A stretch of 64,000 nucleotides of DNA from Reyranella sp. (GTDB lineage Bacteria > Pseudomonadota > Alphaproteobacteria > Reyranellales > Reyranellaceae). The notes beneath the pieces are model-generated. The model was not told where the DNA came from and made no database searches. It saw only the letters and a list, made by a program, of their open reading frames with translations. The stretch lies in contig NZ_SCVC01000012.1 in the NCBI RefSeq assembly GCF_004297405.1, positions 369,275 through 433,274 of the forward strand, written 5' to 3'. Positions 55,475 to 64,000 of this stretch are shown here, piece by piece. The position numbers were made by a program, and so were the translations under genes. How positions within the stretch are numbered: the stretch's first letter is position 1; each line of letters starts with the position of its first letter.

Positions 55475-56077
55475 ATGAGCACCATCGGTATCATCGGCGC
55501 CGGCAATATCGGCAGCGCCATCGCCCGGATCCTGGCTCGAGTCGGCCTGCGGGCCATCATTGCTAACAGCCGCGGGCCGGCTTCTCTGGACGGACTCGTG
55601 CGCGAGTTGGGCTCTTCGATCAGCGCGGGCACGCGGGAGGAGGCGGCTGCACAGGACATCGTGTTCGTCGCGGTGAACTGGTCGAAACTGCCGCAAGCGC
55701 TGGCCGGTCTTCCCGATTGGAAGGGGCGCATCGTGGTTGATACCAACAACCCGATCGAAGCACCGCTCTTCAAGCCGGCTGATCTCGGCGGACGTCTGTC
55801 GAGTGAAGTGTTCCTCGGCCTGGTGCCGGGAGGCCGCGTCGTAAAGGCCTTCAACCATCTCGGCTCAGAACTTCTTGCCACTGATCCGACGGCCGAAGGG
55901 GGCCGGCGTGTTCTGTTCTACTCGGGGGACGATCAGGCTGCGAAGGCTGAAGTTGGTATCTTGATCGAGAGGCTGGGTTTCTTTGGACTGGACCTTGGTA
56001 AGCTTGCCGTCGGCGGCCGGTTGGCTCAATTCCCTGGGGGGCCTCTGCCTACTCTCAATCTGGTTAAATTTCCCTGA
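55475..56077 (+). CDS. NADPH-dependent F420 reductase-like oxidoreductase
   Basis: 200 residues from the ATG at 55475, 8 bases after AGGGAG (the ATG at 55469 is too close to it). Rossmann fold at the N-terminus: IGIIGAGNIGSAIARILARVG. It resembles the NADPH:F420 oxidoreductase / NAD(P)-binding 6PGDH-like family: IVFVAVNWSKLPQALAGL, IVVDTNNPIEA and VVKAFNHLGSELL. Most bacteria lacking F420 still encode such proteins, so the true partner is unknown. Follows the SnoaL-like gene by 14 bases. Confidence 0.85.
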   Translation: MSTIGIIGAGNIGSAIARILARVGLRAIIANSRGPASLDGLVRELGSSISAGTREEAAAQDIVFVAVNWSKLPQALAGLPDWKGRIVVDTNNPIEAPLFKPADLGGRLSSEVFLGLVPGGRVVKAFNHLGSELLATDPTAEGGRRVLFYSGDDQAAKAEVGILIERLGFFGLDLGKLAVGGRLAQFPGGPLPTLNLVKFP

Positions 56078-56212
56078 AATATCAATGAACTAATAGGCAA
56101 TATTGACATCCGAAGTGAAATCCCTGACCATCGGTTCATAAAGCCTTCAACGGCCAAGACAATTTTACTACAGACGGCCACGCGCCGATTTCCCTCCTTT
56201 TTGAGGTCCAAA

Positions 56213-56431
56213 ATGCGCTCCCGAGTCCTTTCGCTCTGCGCCGTTCCCCTTTTGCTGTCGCTGGCTGCGTGCGGCGACACTTGGGGTGAGCGCGCGGTGA
56301 CGGGCGGCGGCATCGGCGCCGGCGCCGGTCTGGCGATCGGCGCAGTGGCCGGCTGGCCGCTTCTCGCACCCGTCCTGGTCGGGACGGCGGTCGGCGCTGG
56401 CATCGGCGCGGCGACGACGACGAAGCACTGA
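56213..56431 (+). CDS. Small glycine-zipper lipoprotein
   Basis: 72 residues from the ATG at 56213. Signal peptide with lipobox LAAC (Cys20), so lipid-modified. The mature part is short: TGGGIGAGAGLAIGAVAGWPLLAPVLVGTAVGAGIGAATT, a glycine-zipper helix pair. Likely anchored in the outer membrane with its zipper in the lipid phase. No specific family. Followed convergently by the DUF2794 gene. Confidence 0.75.
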   Translation: MRSRVLSLCAVPLLLSLAACGDTWGERAVTGGGIGAGAGLAIGAVAGWPLLAPVLVGTAVGAGIGAATTTKH

Positions 56432-56440
56432 GGGCAGGGA

Positions 56441-56776
56441 TTATCCCAGCAGCAGCTTGAGCTTGCGGTCGAAGACGCGCAGGACGTCTTCGAGCGAATC
56501 GCCGTGCGCGAGTTTGCGCGGCCCGTTGTAGACCATATACCCGCCACCCGATCCCCCGCCGGGGACCTTGGCGATGGCGAACAGCGGCTGCTCGGCGGTG
56601 TGGCGAAAGATCGAGAAGATCGCCATGCCGGGCCGGAAGTCGATGGCATAGTCGCGCCATTCACCGGAGGCGACCCGCATGCTGTAGAGGTTCAGCAGCC
56701 GGGACAGTTCTCGCCGGTCGAATGAGACAATCCGGCGTCGGGCCTTCTGGTCGGCCAAACGGTACAAATTGGTCAT
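56441..56776 (-). CDS. DUF2794 domain protein
   Basis: 111 residues from the ATG at 56776 (MTNLYRLADQK). The family signature is FDRRELSRLLNLYSMRVASGEWRDYAIDFRPGMAIFSIFRHTAEQPLFAIAK, then a Gly-rich loop, and finally DVLRVFDRKLKLLLG. DUF2794 is restricted almost entirely to alphaproteobacteria, which helps place the organism. Function unknown. An upstream frame to 56842 lacks a ribosome site. Confidence 0.9.
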   Translation of the reverse strand: MTNLYRLADQKARRRIVSFDRRELSRLLNLYSMRVASGEWRDYAIDFRPGMAIFSIFRHTAEQPLFAIAKVPGGGSGGGYMVYNGPRKLAHGDSLEDVLRVFDRKLKLLLG

Positions 56777-56942
56777 GCCGTCGTGTTTTCGGTCATGTCG
56801 TTGCCATGAATTCTTGCAGAACAGTGAATGGGGGTAAAGCACCCTCCTTATGCCCTCGGCTGGTTTGCCAAAGGCCGGGGGGGCAGCTATGAACCGCCGC
56901 TGAAGCTGTTGATATTTCGCGATAATCCTGGAGACCCCTCGC

Positions 56943-57590
56943 GTGTCCGACTCCGCCGCATTTCATGAAATCGACGATGCCGTCCGCAAGGACGAGATGA
57001 AGGAGTGGTGGCGGCGGTACGGGACTTGGGTGGTCGCCGGCGCCGTCGTTGTCGTGGTTGCGGCTGCGGGCCTCGTGGGCTGGCGCCAGTACGACCAGGC
57101 GCAGCGTGCCGCTGCCAGCGCGGCCTACTCGGCAGCGCTTGTCCAGGCGACGACCGATCCCGCTGCAGCGCGCGTCGAGCTCGAGAAGCAAGCCGCGAGC
57201 GCTCCCGAACCCTATCGTTCGCTGGCCGCCGTGGTGGCTGCTCAATTGCGCGCCACGCCGGAAGAGGAGGTAGCAGCCTTGGTTGCCGTGGCACCGCGCC
57301 TGCCCACCCGGGAACTCAGCGACCTCGCGCTGGTGATCGCCGGCTTCAAGAGCATCGGCACCCCCAAGGCGCAGGAGACGGTGGCCCAGCTCGATCCGCT
57401 GGCGGCGCCCGATCGGCCGTTTCAGTTGAGCGTACGGGAGCTGCAGGCGATGGCGGCGATGGGCAAGGGTGACACCAAGCGCGCCCGGGAAATCTGGACG
57501 GAAATCTTGAAGGACCGGGCTGCGCCGCAGGGTACTGCGCAGCGTGCTTCGGCAATGCTCGGTGTCCATGGCGCGGCGGAGGCGAAGTAG
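56943..57590 (+). CDS. YfgM-like TPR protein, membrane anchored (GTG start)
   Basis: 215 residues; first codon GTG. Cytoplasmic N-terminus (SDSAAFHEIDDAVRKDEMKEWWRRYG), one transmembrane helix (about 29-48, WVVAGAVVVVVAAAGLVGW), then a TPR-like ectodomain in PF09976 style (AAASAAYSAALVQATTDPAAARVELEKQA, MGKGDTKRAREIWTEIL). E. coli YfgM is an ancillary SecYEG subunit in the periplasm and is encoded beside bamB. The same neighbour order is seen here (bamB starts 5 bases downstream). Confidence 0.88.
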   Translation: MSDSAAFHEIDDAVRKDEMKEWWRRYGTWVVAGAVVVVVAAAGLVGWRQYDQAQRAAASAAYSAALVQATTDPAAARVELEKQAASAPEPYRSLAAVVAAQLRATPEEEVAALVAVAPRLPTRELSDLALVIAGFKSIGTPKAQETVAQLDPLAAPDRPFQLSVRELQAMAAMGKGDTKRAREIWTEILKDRAAPQGTAQRASAMLGVHGAAEAK

Positions 57591-57594
57591 TTCC

Positions 57595-58932
57595 ATGCAA
57601 AGCGTATTGCGCACCGTCGATGCCAAGCTTCTGCTCGCTGCCGCCCTGCTGACGATCTCCCTTTCCGGCTGTGACTGGTTCGAGAAGAGCAAGCAGCCCC
57701 TGCCGGGCGAACGTATTTCCGTGCTGGGCGATCGGCGCGACCTCGAGGCCGACAAGGACGTCGCCAACGTCGAAGTGGTTCTGCCGGCGCCCGTGGTCAA
57801 CGAATCCTGGCCGCAGTCCGGCGGCTTCGCCAACCATGCGATGCACAATCTCGCGATCGGTGACTCGCCGCAGGTGATCTGGTCGGCCGATGTCGGCGCC
57901 GGTTCGACGACGACGCGAATCCTGACCACGCCGCCGGTGGTGGCTGACGGCAAGGTCTTTGCCAAGGACGCCGGAAGCACCGTCTCGGCCTTCGATGCCA
58001 ATACCGGTGCGGTGTTGTGGCGGGTGACGCTCAAGCCCGAGAAGGCGCGCGACAGTGACGAGTTCGGCGGCGGCCTGGCCTACTATGGCGGCAAGCTGTT
58101 CGTGACGACGGGCTTCGCGGCGGTCTATTCGCTCGATCCCAACACAGGCAAGGAAGACTGGGTTTCGACCGTGAGCGCGCCGGTGCGCGGTGCACCGCTG
58201 GTCTTCGCCGACCGCATCTTCGTGGTCGCCATCGACAACAAGCTGCAAGCGCTGGCGGCATCCGACGGTTCGGATCTCTGGCAGTTCGCTGGCTTGCAGG
58301 AGAGCGCAGGCTATGTCGGCGGCAACAGCCCGGCTGGCTCCGGCGACGTGATCGTCGCTCCTTTCTCGTCGGGTGAGCTGGTGGCGCTGCGCGTCGACAA
58401 CGGCCGGCCGGTGTGGAACGAGACGCTGATCGGCGCGCGCGGCGACATCCGTGCTTTCGGCAATCTCACCGATATTCGCGGTCGTCCCGTGATCGATCGC
58501 GGTGTGGTGATTGCGATGGGCTCGGCCGGCCAGATCGCGGCCATTGACCTCAGGTCGGGGCAGCGCCAATGGGATCGCAACATCGGCGGCAGCCAGACGC
58601 CCTGGGCGGCAGGACGCTTCGTCTTCGTACTGACCAGCACGGCCGACATTGCGGCGCTGATGCGCGATAGTGGCAAGGTTCGCTGGGTGACACCGCTCAC
58701 TCAGTACGAGGACGACAAGAGGCGCCGGCCCACGCTGTGGGGCGGGCCCGTGCTGGCTGGCGATCGCCTGCTGGTGACGAGTTCGCTTGGTGACCTGTTG
58801 TCGGTATCGCCCTACACCGGTGAGATCTTGGGCAAGCTCGACGTGCGCGATCGCGTTCGTCTCGGACCAGTGATCGCAAACCGCACGATCTACGTGCTGT
58901 CCGATTCGGGGCGGCTCATTGCCCTCCGTTGA
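57595..58932 (+). CDS. bamB: Outer-membrane protein assembly factor BamB-like lipoprotein (PQQ repeats)
   Basis: 445 residues from the ATG at 57595. Lipobox LSGC with Cys26. An eight-bladed beta propeller is built from PQQ-like repeats: VVADGKVFAKDAGSTVSAFDANTGAVLWRVTL, LAYYGGKLFVTTGFAAVYSLDPNTGKEDW, GDVIVAPFSSGELVALRVDNGRPVWN and later ones. BamB helps BamA assemble outer-membrane beta barrels. The next gene, der, overlaps its last 14 bases. In this window it would serve the large autotransporter and the outer-membrane protein at 38 kb. Confidence 0.92.
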   Translation: MQSVLRTVDAKLLLAAALLTISLSGCDWFEKSKQPLPGERISVLGDRRDLEADKDVANVEVVLPAPVVNESWPQSGGFANHAMHNLAIGDSPQVIWSADVGAGSTTTRILTTPPVVADGKVFAKDAGSTVSAFDANTGAVLWRVTLKPEKARDSDEFGGGLAYYGGKLFVTTGFAAVYSLDPNTGKEDWVSTVSAPVRGAPLVFADRIFVVAIDNKLQALAASDGSDLWQFAGLQESAGYVGGNSPAGSGDVIVAPFSSGELVALRVDNGRPVWNETLIGARGDIRAFGNLTDIRGRPVIDRGVVIAMGSAGQIAAIDLRSGQRQWDRNIGGSQTPWAAGRFVFVLTSTADIAALMRDSGKVRWVTPLTQYEDDKRRRPTLWGGPVLAGDRLLVTSSLGDLLSVSPYTGEILGKLDVRDRVRLGPVIANRTIYVLSDSGRLIALR

Positions 58933-60352
58933 AGACCGGCAGCTACGTCGCGTAGCCATCGTCGGCCGTCCGAACGTCGGTAAGTCCACGCTGTTCAATC
59001 GGCTCGTCGGCCGGCGGCGGGCCATCGTCGATGACACGCCCGGCGTGACACGCGACGTGCGCGAGCAACCGGCCCAGCTCGGCGATCTGGCCTTCACCTT
59101 GCTCGACACCGCGGGCTGGGAGACGGCAAGCGGCGAGGCACTGGAAGCCAGGATGCGCCGCTTCACCGAGCGGGCGATCGAAGGCTCCGACGTCGTGCTG
59201 TTTCTGATCGATGCACGCGCCGGCATCCTGCCGCTCGACCAGAGTTTTGCCAGCTGGCTGCGCAAGCGCTCGGCCAAGGTGATCCTGGTTGCCAACAAGT
59301 GCGAAGGCCGCGCCGGCCAGCAGGGGCTGGCGGAAGCCCATGGGCTGGGGCTGGGCGAGCCTATCCCTGTCTCCGCCGAACACGGCGAGGGCCTCAGCGA
59401 CTTGCACGAAGCGCTCAGCCGTCACATCGAGCCGATGCCGGAGGAAGACGAGGAGGAGCTGGATCCCGAGGCCGCGGTTGACGCCGATGCCGGCGAACTG
59501 ACGCCGGCGCGGCCTCTCCTGTTGGCCATCGTCGGCCGGCCCAATGTCGGCAAGTCGACCCTGCTCAACCGGCTGGTGGGCCAGGAGCGTGTGCTCACCG
59601 GTCCCGAGGCCGGCATTACGCGCGATGCGATTCGAGTCGAGTGGGAATGGAAGGGCCGGCCGGTTCGTCTAGTCGATACGGCAGGCATGCGTCGCCGCAG
59701 CCGCATCGATGCCAAGCTCGAAGCGGCGTCCGTGGCCGATACGCTCGACACGATCCGCCTTGCCGATGTGGCCATCGTCGTGCTCGACGCCAGCGATATG
59801 GCTGAGAAGCAAGACCTCAACATCGCCGGCTGGGTGATTGAAGAGGGCCGCGCGCTGGTGATCGCTGTCAACAAGACGGACTTGCTGGCCGACGATCAAT
59901 CCCAATCCACGAAGGCGTGGCGCAAGCTGCGCGACCGGCTGGAAGCATCGTTCGCCCAGGTCAAGGACGTACCCATCGTCGGCTTCTCGGCGCTCAGCGG
60001 TCGTGGGGTCGAGCGCCTGCTGCCCAAGGTCTTCGAGACTTACGAGGTCTGGAACAAGCGCGTGCCGACGCCCAAGCTCAATCGCTGGCTGCGCGAGATG
60101 GAAACGCTTCATCCGCCACCGCTCGCCAGCAACGGCCGTCGCATCCGCTTGCGCTTCATGACCCAGATCAAGCGCCGACCGCCGACGTTCGTGCTGTCGG
60201 TCAGTCAGCCCGACGAGCTGGGCGACGACTATCTGCGGTATCTCACCAACCGCCTGCGCGACGATTTCGGCATGCCCGGCGTGCCGATCCGGCTCACCAT
60301 GCGCAAGCCCAAGAATCCCTACGAAGGCCGCGCGCGGAAGAAGCGCTACTAG
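58919..60352 (+). CDS. der: Ribosome assembly GTPase Der (EngA)
   Basis: 477 residues. The only suitable start is TTG at 58919, inside the bamB gene. Two G domains: the first P-loop GRPNVGKST is near residue 15 with DTPGVTRD and DTAGWE; the second GRPNVGKST is near 205 with DTAGMRRRS and NKTDLL. A KH-like C-terminal domain ends with RLTMRKPKNPYEGRARKKRY. Der binds 50S subunits and acts in late ribosome assembly. The TTG start overlapping bamB suggests translational coupling. Confidence 0.96.
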   Translation: MPSVEDRQLRRVAIVGRPNVGKSTLFNRLVGRRRAIVDDTPGVTRDVREQPAQLGDLAFTLLDTAGWETASGEALEARMRRFTERAIEGSDVVLFLIDARAGILPLDQSFASWLRKRSAKVILVANKCEGRAGQQGLAEAHGLGLGEPIPVSAEHGEGLSDLHEALSRHIEPMPEEDEEELDPEAAVDADAGELTPARPLLLAIVGRPNVGKSTLLNRLVGQERVLTGPEAGITRDAIRVEWEWKGRPVRLVDTAGMRRRSRIDAKLEAASVADTLDTIRLADVAIVVLDASDMAEKQDLNIAGWVIEEGRALVIAVNKTDLLADDQSQSTKAWRKLRDRLEASFAQVKDVPIVGFSALSGRGVERLLPKVFETYEVWNKRVPTPKLNRWLREMETLHPPPLASNGRRIRLRFMTQIKRRPPTFVLSVSQPDELGDDYLRYLTNRLRDDFGMPGVPIRLTMRKPKNPYEGRARKKRY

Positions 60353-61065
60353 GCGCTCAACGCCTCGTCGCCGGCCACCCATTGGCCGTTCATCGTGCAG
60401 GACGGAAGCGCCAGCTTGATCAGCGACTCGCCATGGGCTTCGGGTGGTGTCTGCTGGGCTTCGTTCTCACCAGGGAACGCTTCGCGCCGCATGAAAGTGC
60501 GCATCGGGCCAGGATTGAAGAGGTTGACCCGGACCTGCGTGTGGGCGACCTCGGCGGCATAGACGCCGACCAGCATGTCGAGCGCGGCTTTGCTGGCGGC
60601 ATAGGCGCCCCAGTAAGGTACGATGCGGCGCGAGACGCCTGACGTTACGAAGATGGCGCGGCCGGCATCGGAGCGGCGCAACAGCGGATCCATCGACCGG
60701 ATCAGGCGCCAGTTGGCAGTGACGTTCACGGCCATCACGCGCTCGAAAATCTTGGGCTCGAAATGGCCGACAGGGGAGAGCGTTCCCAGGATGCCGGCAT
60801 TGCCCAGTAGCACGTCGAGTTTGCCGAAGCGCTCATAGAGTGCGGCGCCCAGCCGGTCGAGGCCGTCACCATCCGTGACGTCGAGCGGCACGAGAGTGGC
60901 CGAGCCACCCAGCGCCTTGATCTTGTCGTCGACTTCCTCGAGGCCGCCGACAGTACGCGCCACCAGCACGCAATGCGCGCCTTCGGCGGCGTAAGCCAAC
61001 GCAGCGGCAGCGCCCAGCCCGCGTGATGCGCCGGTGATCAGCGCAAGACGACCCTTCAGCCTCAT
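60349..61065 (-). CDS. SDR family short-chain dehydrogenase
   Basis: 238 residues. Rossmann signature TGASRGLGAA (13-22), NAG motif in LGNAGILG, catalytic Tyr-x3-Lys in YWGAYAASKAAL. Uses NAD(P)(H); substrate unknown. Overlaps the convergent der stop by 4 bases. It starts 2 bases after the purF stop on the same strand, so it is part of a radA-cvpA-purF-SDR gene string common in alphaproteobacteria. Confidence 0.9.
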   Translation of the reverse strand: MRLKGRLALITGASRGLGAAAALAYAAEGAHCVLVARTVGGLEEVDDKIKALGGSATLVPLDVTDGDGLDRLGAALYERFGKLDVLLGNAGILGTLSPVGHFEPKIFERVMAVNVTANWRLIRSMDPLLRRSDAGRAIFVTSGVSRRIVPYWGAYAASKAALDMLVGVYAAEVAHTQVRVNLFNPGPMRTFMRREAFPGENEAQQTPPEAHGESLIKLALPSCTMNGQWVAGDEALSA

Positions 61066-61067
61066 GC

Positions 61068-62531
61068 TCAGGCGGATTCGACGAGGAGCGAGAGCTGCCG
61101 GTCCTCGACGCCGAGGACATCGTCGAGTGCGATCGGATAGTCGCCGGTGAAGCAGGCGTCGCAGAACTGCGGATCTTCGGCGTCGCGACCAGTCGGCTTG
61201 TTCATGGCGCGATAGAGCCCGTCGATCGACAGGAAGGCGAGTGAGTCGACACCGATGAACTTGGCCATGCCGGGGACGTCATAGCGCGAGGCGAGGAGTT
61301 TCTCGCGTTCCGGCGTGTCGATGCCGTAGAAGCAGGGGTGCGTTGTTGGCGGCGCGGCGATCCGCATGTGCACTTCGCGGGCGCCGGCGTTGCGCACCAT
61401 CTCGACGATCTTCATCGACGTCGTGCCGCGCACGATCGAATCGTCGACCAGGATGACCCGCTTGCCCTCGATCATGGCGCGATTGGCATTGTGCTTCAGG
61501 CGCACGCCGAGATGGCGGATGTGGTCTGCCGGCTCGATGAAGGTGCGGCCGACATAGTGGTTGCGGATGATGCCGAGCTCGAAGGGCAAGCCGGATTGCT
61601 GCGCGTAGCCGATGGCCGCCGGCACACCGGAGTCGGGCACCGGCACGACGAGATCGGCCGGCACGGAGCTCTCCTTGGCGAGTTCCATGCCGATGCGCTT
61701 GCGGGCGTCATAGACGCCGATGCCTTCGACCTTCGAGTCGGGGCGCGCGAAGTAGATATGCTCGAAGACGCAGAAGCGGCGCTTCTTCTTCGTGAAAGGC
61801 TTGATCGACCGCAGGCCACTGCCGTCGACGATGACGATCTCACCCGGTTCGACGTCGCGCACATAGCGGGCGCCGATGATATCCAGGGCGCAGCTCTCGG
61901 ACGTCAGGATCCAGGCATCTTCCAGGCGGCCGATCACCAGCGGGCGGACACCCATCGGGTCGCGCACGCCGAGCAGCGCTTCGTTGGTCAGCAGCAGCAG
62001 GGAGTAAGCGCCCTTGACCCGGCCCAGCGCATCGATCAGCCGGTCCTGCACCGTCGAATAGTTGGACCGAGCAATCAGATGGTTGATCACCTCGGTGTCG
62101 GTGGTCGACTGGAACAGGCAGCCGATGCGGACCAGTTCCTTGCGCAGCAGATAGGCGTTGGTGAGGTTGCCGTTGTGAGCCAGCGCCAGGCCGCCGAAGT
62201 CGAAGTCGGCAAAGATTGGCTGGATGTTGCGGTCGGAAGAGCCGCCGGTCGTTGCATAGCGGTTATGACCGATCGCCGAATAGCCCACCAGCTTGGCCAT
62301 GATGGCCTGGGTGCCGAAGATGTCGCCGACCAGGCCCGCGGCCCGGTGGTTGTGGAAAAGTCGGCCGTCGAAGGTGACGATGCCGGAGGCTTCCTGGCCA
62401 CGATGCTGGAGCGCATGCAGGCCTAGCGCGGTGTGCGCGGCGGCATCTGAAGTCCCGTAGATGCCGAACAACGCACATTCCTCGTGAAACTTGTCGAGGT
62501 CGTGGTTGGGTCGTTTCGGGGTGCTTTGCAC
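61068..62531 (-). CDS. purF: Amidophosphoribosyltransferase PurF
   Basis: 487 residues from the GTG at 62531; a TTG at 62570 would add 13 residues that resemble no part of the family. First step of purine synthesis: glutamine plus PRPP to phosphoribosylamine. The propeptide is ~18 residues and Cys19 (HEECALFGIYG) is the N-terminal nucleophile. The glutaminase domain has HNGNLTNA, and the PRTase motif is VILVDDSIVRGTTS. Cysteines in RRFCVFEHIYF, THPCFYGID and CDACFTGDYP match the [4Fe-4S] ligands of the B. subtilis-type enzyme. CvpA follows upstream. Confidence 0.96.
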   Translation of the reverse strand: MQSTPKRPNHDLDKFHEECALFGIYGTSDAAAHTALGLHALQHRGQEASGIVTFDGRLFHNHRAAGLVGDIFGTQAIMAKLVGYSAIGHNRYATTGGSSDRNIQPIFADFDFGGLALAHNGNLTNAYLLRKELVRIGCLFQSTTDTEVINHLIARSNYSTVQDRLIDALGRVKGAYSLLLLTNEALLGVRDPMGVRPLVIGRLEDAWILTSESCALDIIGARYVRDVEPGEIVIVDGSGLRSIKPFTKKKRRFCVFEHIYFARPDSKVEGIGVYDARKRIGMELAKESSVPADLVVPVPDSGVPAAIGYAQQSGLPFELGIIRNHYVGRTFIEPADHIRHLGVRLKHNANRAMIEGKRVILVDDSIVRGTTSMKIVEMVRNAGAREVHMRIAAPPTTHPCFYGIDTPEREKLLASRYDVPGMAKFIGVDSLAFLSIDGLYRAMNKPTGRDAEDPQFCDACFTGDYPIALDDVLGVEDRQLSLLVESA

Positions 62532-62577
62532 GGCGGGGTTATAACTGGGTAGTGCCCCGCGCGCTATCAAGGATAAG

Positions 62578-63183
62578 TCACTGCGGCGCTTTGGTTTCGC
62601 CCTCGGCTGGCGCAGGAGCCTCTGCCGGCGGAGCCGCGGGCACAGGCGCGGGAATAGCGCCCGTATCCATGCCCGGGCGCTGCAGGCGCGTCCGGAATCC
62701 CGGCGGAAGATGGGGTTCTACGAAGGTCGCCATCTCCCGAATCATGGGGAAGGTCGCGCCGGCTTCGACTGCCGGCGGGAGCTGGCGAGGCCCGAGATAG
62801 CCGTAGAACAGGAAAGCGGTACCCAGGGCGACCCAGGCGCACAGAACGCCGAAACCGGCGCCCAGAATGCGGTCAGGCTTACCCAACGGGCTCGCCCGGA
62901 CAGAGCGGGAGAGCATATTGGTCAGCATGATCAGGATGATCAGCGCCGCCACGAAGACCGCCAGCATGGAGATGAAGTAGGCGAGTTCCGTGCTGCCCAC
63001 GACCTGCTCGACCTCGGGCTGCACCACCTTGGAGAACCGCCAAGCGGCCCAACCGGCACCGATCCAGGAGGCAATAAACAGGATGGCATGGGCGAAGCCA
63101 GCCGACATGCCGATCATCGCTCCGAAGACGGCCACGGCGATCACGGCGACGTCGAAAACGGTTATCCCAAGCTGGTCCATCAA
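62578..63183 (-). CDS. cvpA: CvpA family membrane protein
   Basis: 201 residues with four membrane segments (about 8-28, 31-50, 68-90 and 110-130; VFDVAVIAVAVFGAMIGMSAGFAHAILFI, YFISMLAVFVAALIILIMLTNML). Members are needed for colicin V production in E. coli and for envelope homeostasis; mechanism unresolved. The Pro/Ala-rich C-terminal tail (PAPVPAAPPAEAPAPAEGE) is unstructured. Lies between radA and purF, the usual alphaproteobacterial order. Confidence 0.92.
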   Translation of the reverse strand: MMDQLGITVFDVAVIAVAVFGAMIGMSAGFAHAILFIASWIGAGWAAWRFSKVVQPEVEQVVGSTELAYFISMLAVFVAALIILIMLTNMLSRSVRASPLGKPDRILGAGFGVLCAWVALGTAFLFYGYLGPRQLPPAVEAGATFPMIREMATFVEPHLPPGFRTRLQRPGMDTGAIPAPVPAAPPAEAPAPAEGETKAPQ

Positions 63184-63201
63184 CTCTGCACGCTCCGTTT
63201 C

Positions 63202-64000
63202 CTATTCGCGCTCGCGGTCGGAGAAGCCCTCGCGCCGCCCTCGTTTTAACGGCCGATCGGGTGGCTGAAAACGCGCCACAAGGTCCGCCAGATGCTCGAT
63301 TTCGTCAATGGCGATGCCCTCCGCGGACCGTTGCACGGCACCTGTGCCCGCGCGACCACGCGGCACCAGCGCACTGCGGAAGCCGAGCTTCGCGGCCTCG
63401 CGCAGGCGGGCCTCGCGCTGGCCGACCGGTCTGACCTCGCCACCGAGCCCGATCTCGCCGAACACGACCATGTCGCCCGGTACCTGCTCGTCGGCAAGGG
63501 AGGAGACGACGGCAGCCGCCACCGCTAGGTCCGCGGCTGGCTCGCCGATCCGGAGGCCGCCGGCCACGTTCAGATAGACGTCGTTGGCGCCGACACTGAC
63601 TCCGCAGCGCGCTTCGAGAACCGCCAGCACCATGGCGAGCCGGTTGGAGTCCCAGCCGACCACGGCGCGCCGCGGCGTGGCGAGCGAGGAGGGGCTGACG
63701 AGCGCCTGGATCTCGACCAGCACCGGCCGCGTACCCTCGATGCCCGCGAAGACGCAGGCGCCGGAGACGTGGCCGCGTCGCTCTGCCAGGAACAGCGCCG
63801 ACGGATTGGCGACGTCGCTCAGCCCGCGGTCGGACATTTCGAACACGCCGATCTCGTCGGTCGGGCCGAAGCGGTTCTTCACGGTGCGCAGGATGCGGAA
63901 CTGATGGCCGCGCTCGCCCTCGAAATAGAGCACCGTGTCGACCATGTGCTCGAGCACGCGCGGGCCGGCGATGGCGCCGTCCTTGGTGACGTGGCCGACC
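63202..64000 (-). CDS. radA: DNA repair protein RadA, C-terminal part (gene continues past the window)
   Basis: The last ~265 codons of radA. Visible parts: GHVTKDGAIAGPRVLEHMVDTVLYFEGE in the RecA-like core (the KNRFG motif of RadA follows in ILRTVKNRFGPTDEIGVFEM), then the Lon-like C-terminal domain (ALVSPSSLATPRRAVVGWDSNRL, MVVFGEIGLGGEVRPV). A branch-migration ATPase in homologous recombination. The zinc finger and Walker A lie beyond 64000. Codirectional with cvpA, 18 bases upstream of it. Confidence 0.95.
   Translation of the reverse strand, partial: VGHVTKDGAIAGPRVLEHMVDTVLYFEGERGHQFRILRTVKNRFGPTDEIGVFEMSDRGLSDVANPSALFLAERRGHVSGACVFAGIEGTRPVLVEIQALVSPSSLATPRRAVVGWDSNRLAMVLAVLEARCGVSVGANDVYLNVAGGLRIGEPAADLAVAAAVVSSLADEQVPGDMVVFGEIGLGGEVRPVGQREARLREAAKLGFRSALVPRGRAGTGAVQRSAEGIAIDEIEHLADLVARFQPPDRPLKRGRREGFSDRERE

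Noticed and set aside
57346..59298. 650-codon minus-strand frame opposite bamB and der
   Set aside because: Antisense shadow of two conserved genes.

Overview
The window is a GC-rich bacterial chromosome segment, almost certainly from an alphaproteobacterium. Support comes from the DUF2794 gene, the radA-cvpA-purF-SDR order, the YfgM-like/BamB/Der cluster, the guaB ... RsmB-like ... guaA arrangement, and an orphan Bug/TctC-type solute-binding protein. Genus is not determined; a Reyranella- or Rhodospirillales-like relative is a guess from gene content only.

Layout. 1-4.9 kb: a cut-off small membrane gene, an HdeD-like protein, a Tat-exported amidohydrolase divergent from two tandem AraC regulators, and a cytochrome c peroxidase remnant. 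5.2-14.2 kb: one ~3000-residue autotransporter with 27 passenger-strand repeats. 14.4-15.6 kb: a frameshifted DUF3800 gene beside tRNA-Gln(CTG). 15.7-25.4 kb: housekeeping block (Ppx/GppA, RlmE, guaB, RsmB-like methyltransferase, GNAT, guaA) with two SGNH hydrolases. 25.4-27.0 kb: a lower-GC insert with two unknown genes. 27.2-28.8 kb: an ABC-F ATPase.

28.9-33.6 kb: a copper module (copZ, copA, glutaredoxin-like gene, ferredoxin reductase, cueR) with three MerR-type promoters carrying the same dyad and 19-bp spacers. 33.7-41.7 kb: accessory genes with AraC, TetR and AraC regulators, NTF2/SnoaL proteins, DinB, a DUF1254 protein paired with an outer-membrane protein, and a coiled-coil membrane protein. 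41.7-44.8 kb: a tightly overlapping four-gene membrane operon of unknown function. 44.8-56.1 kb: small enzymes and regulators, several with visible operators (MarR, ArsR and LysR sites). 56.2-64 kb: conserved core genes (DUF2794, YfgM-like TPR protein, BamB, Der, SDR, PurF, CvpA, RadA, the last cut by the window edge).

How genes work together: guaB and guaA give GMP from IMP and purF starts purine synthesis. BamB and the YfgM-like protein serve envelope protein biogenesis, which the huge autotransporter depends on. The copper genes form one self-contained export and sensing unit. Eleven transcription regulators lie in 64 kb, most divergent from one or two small enzyme genes, typical of a soil or water generalist.
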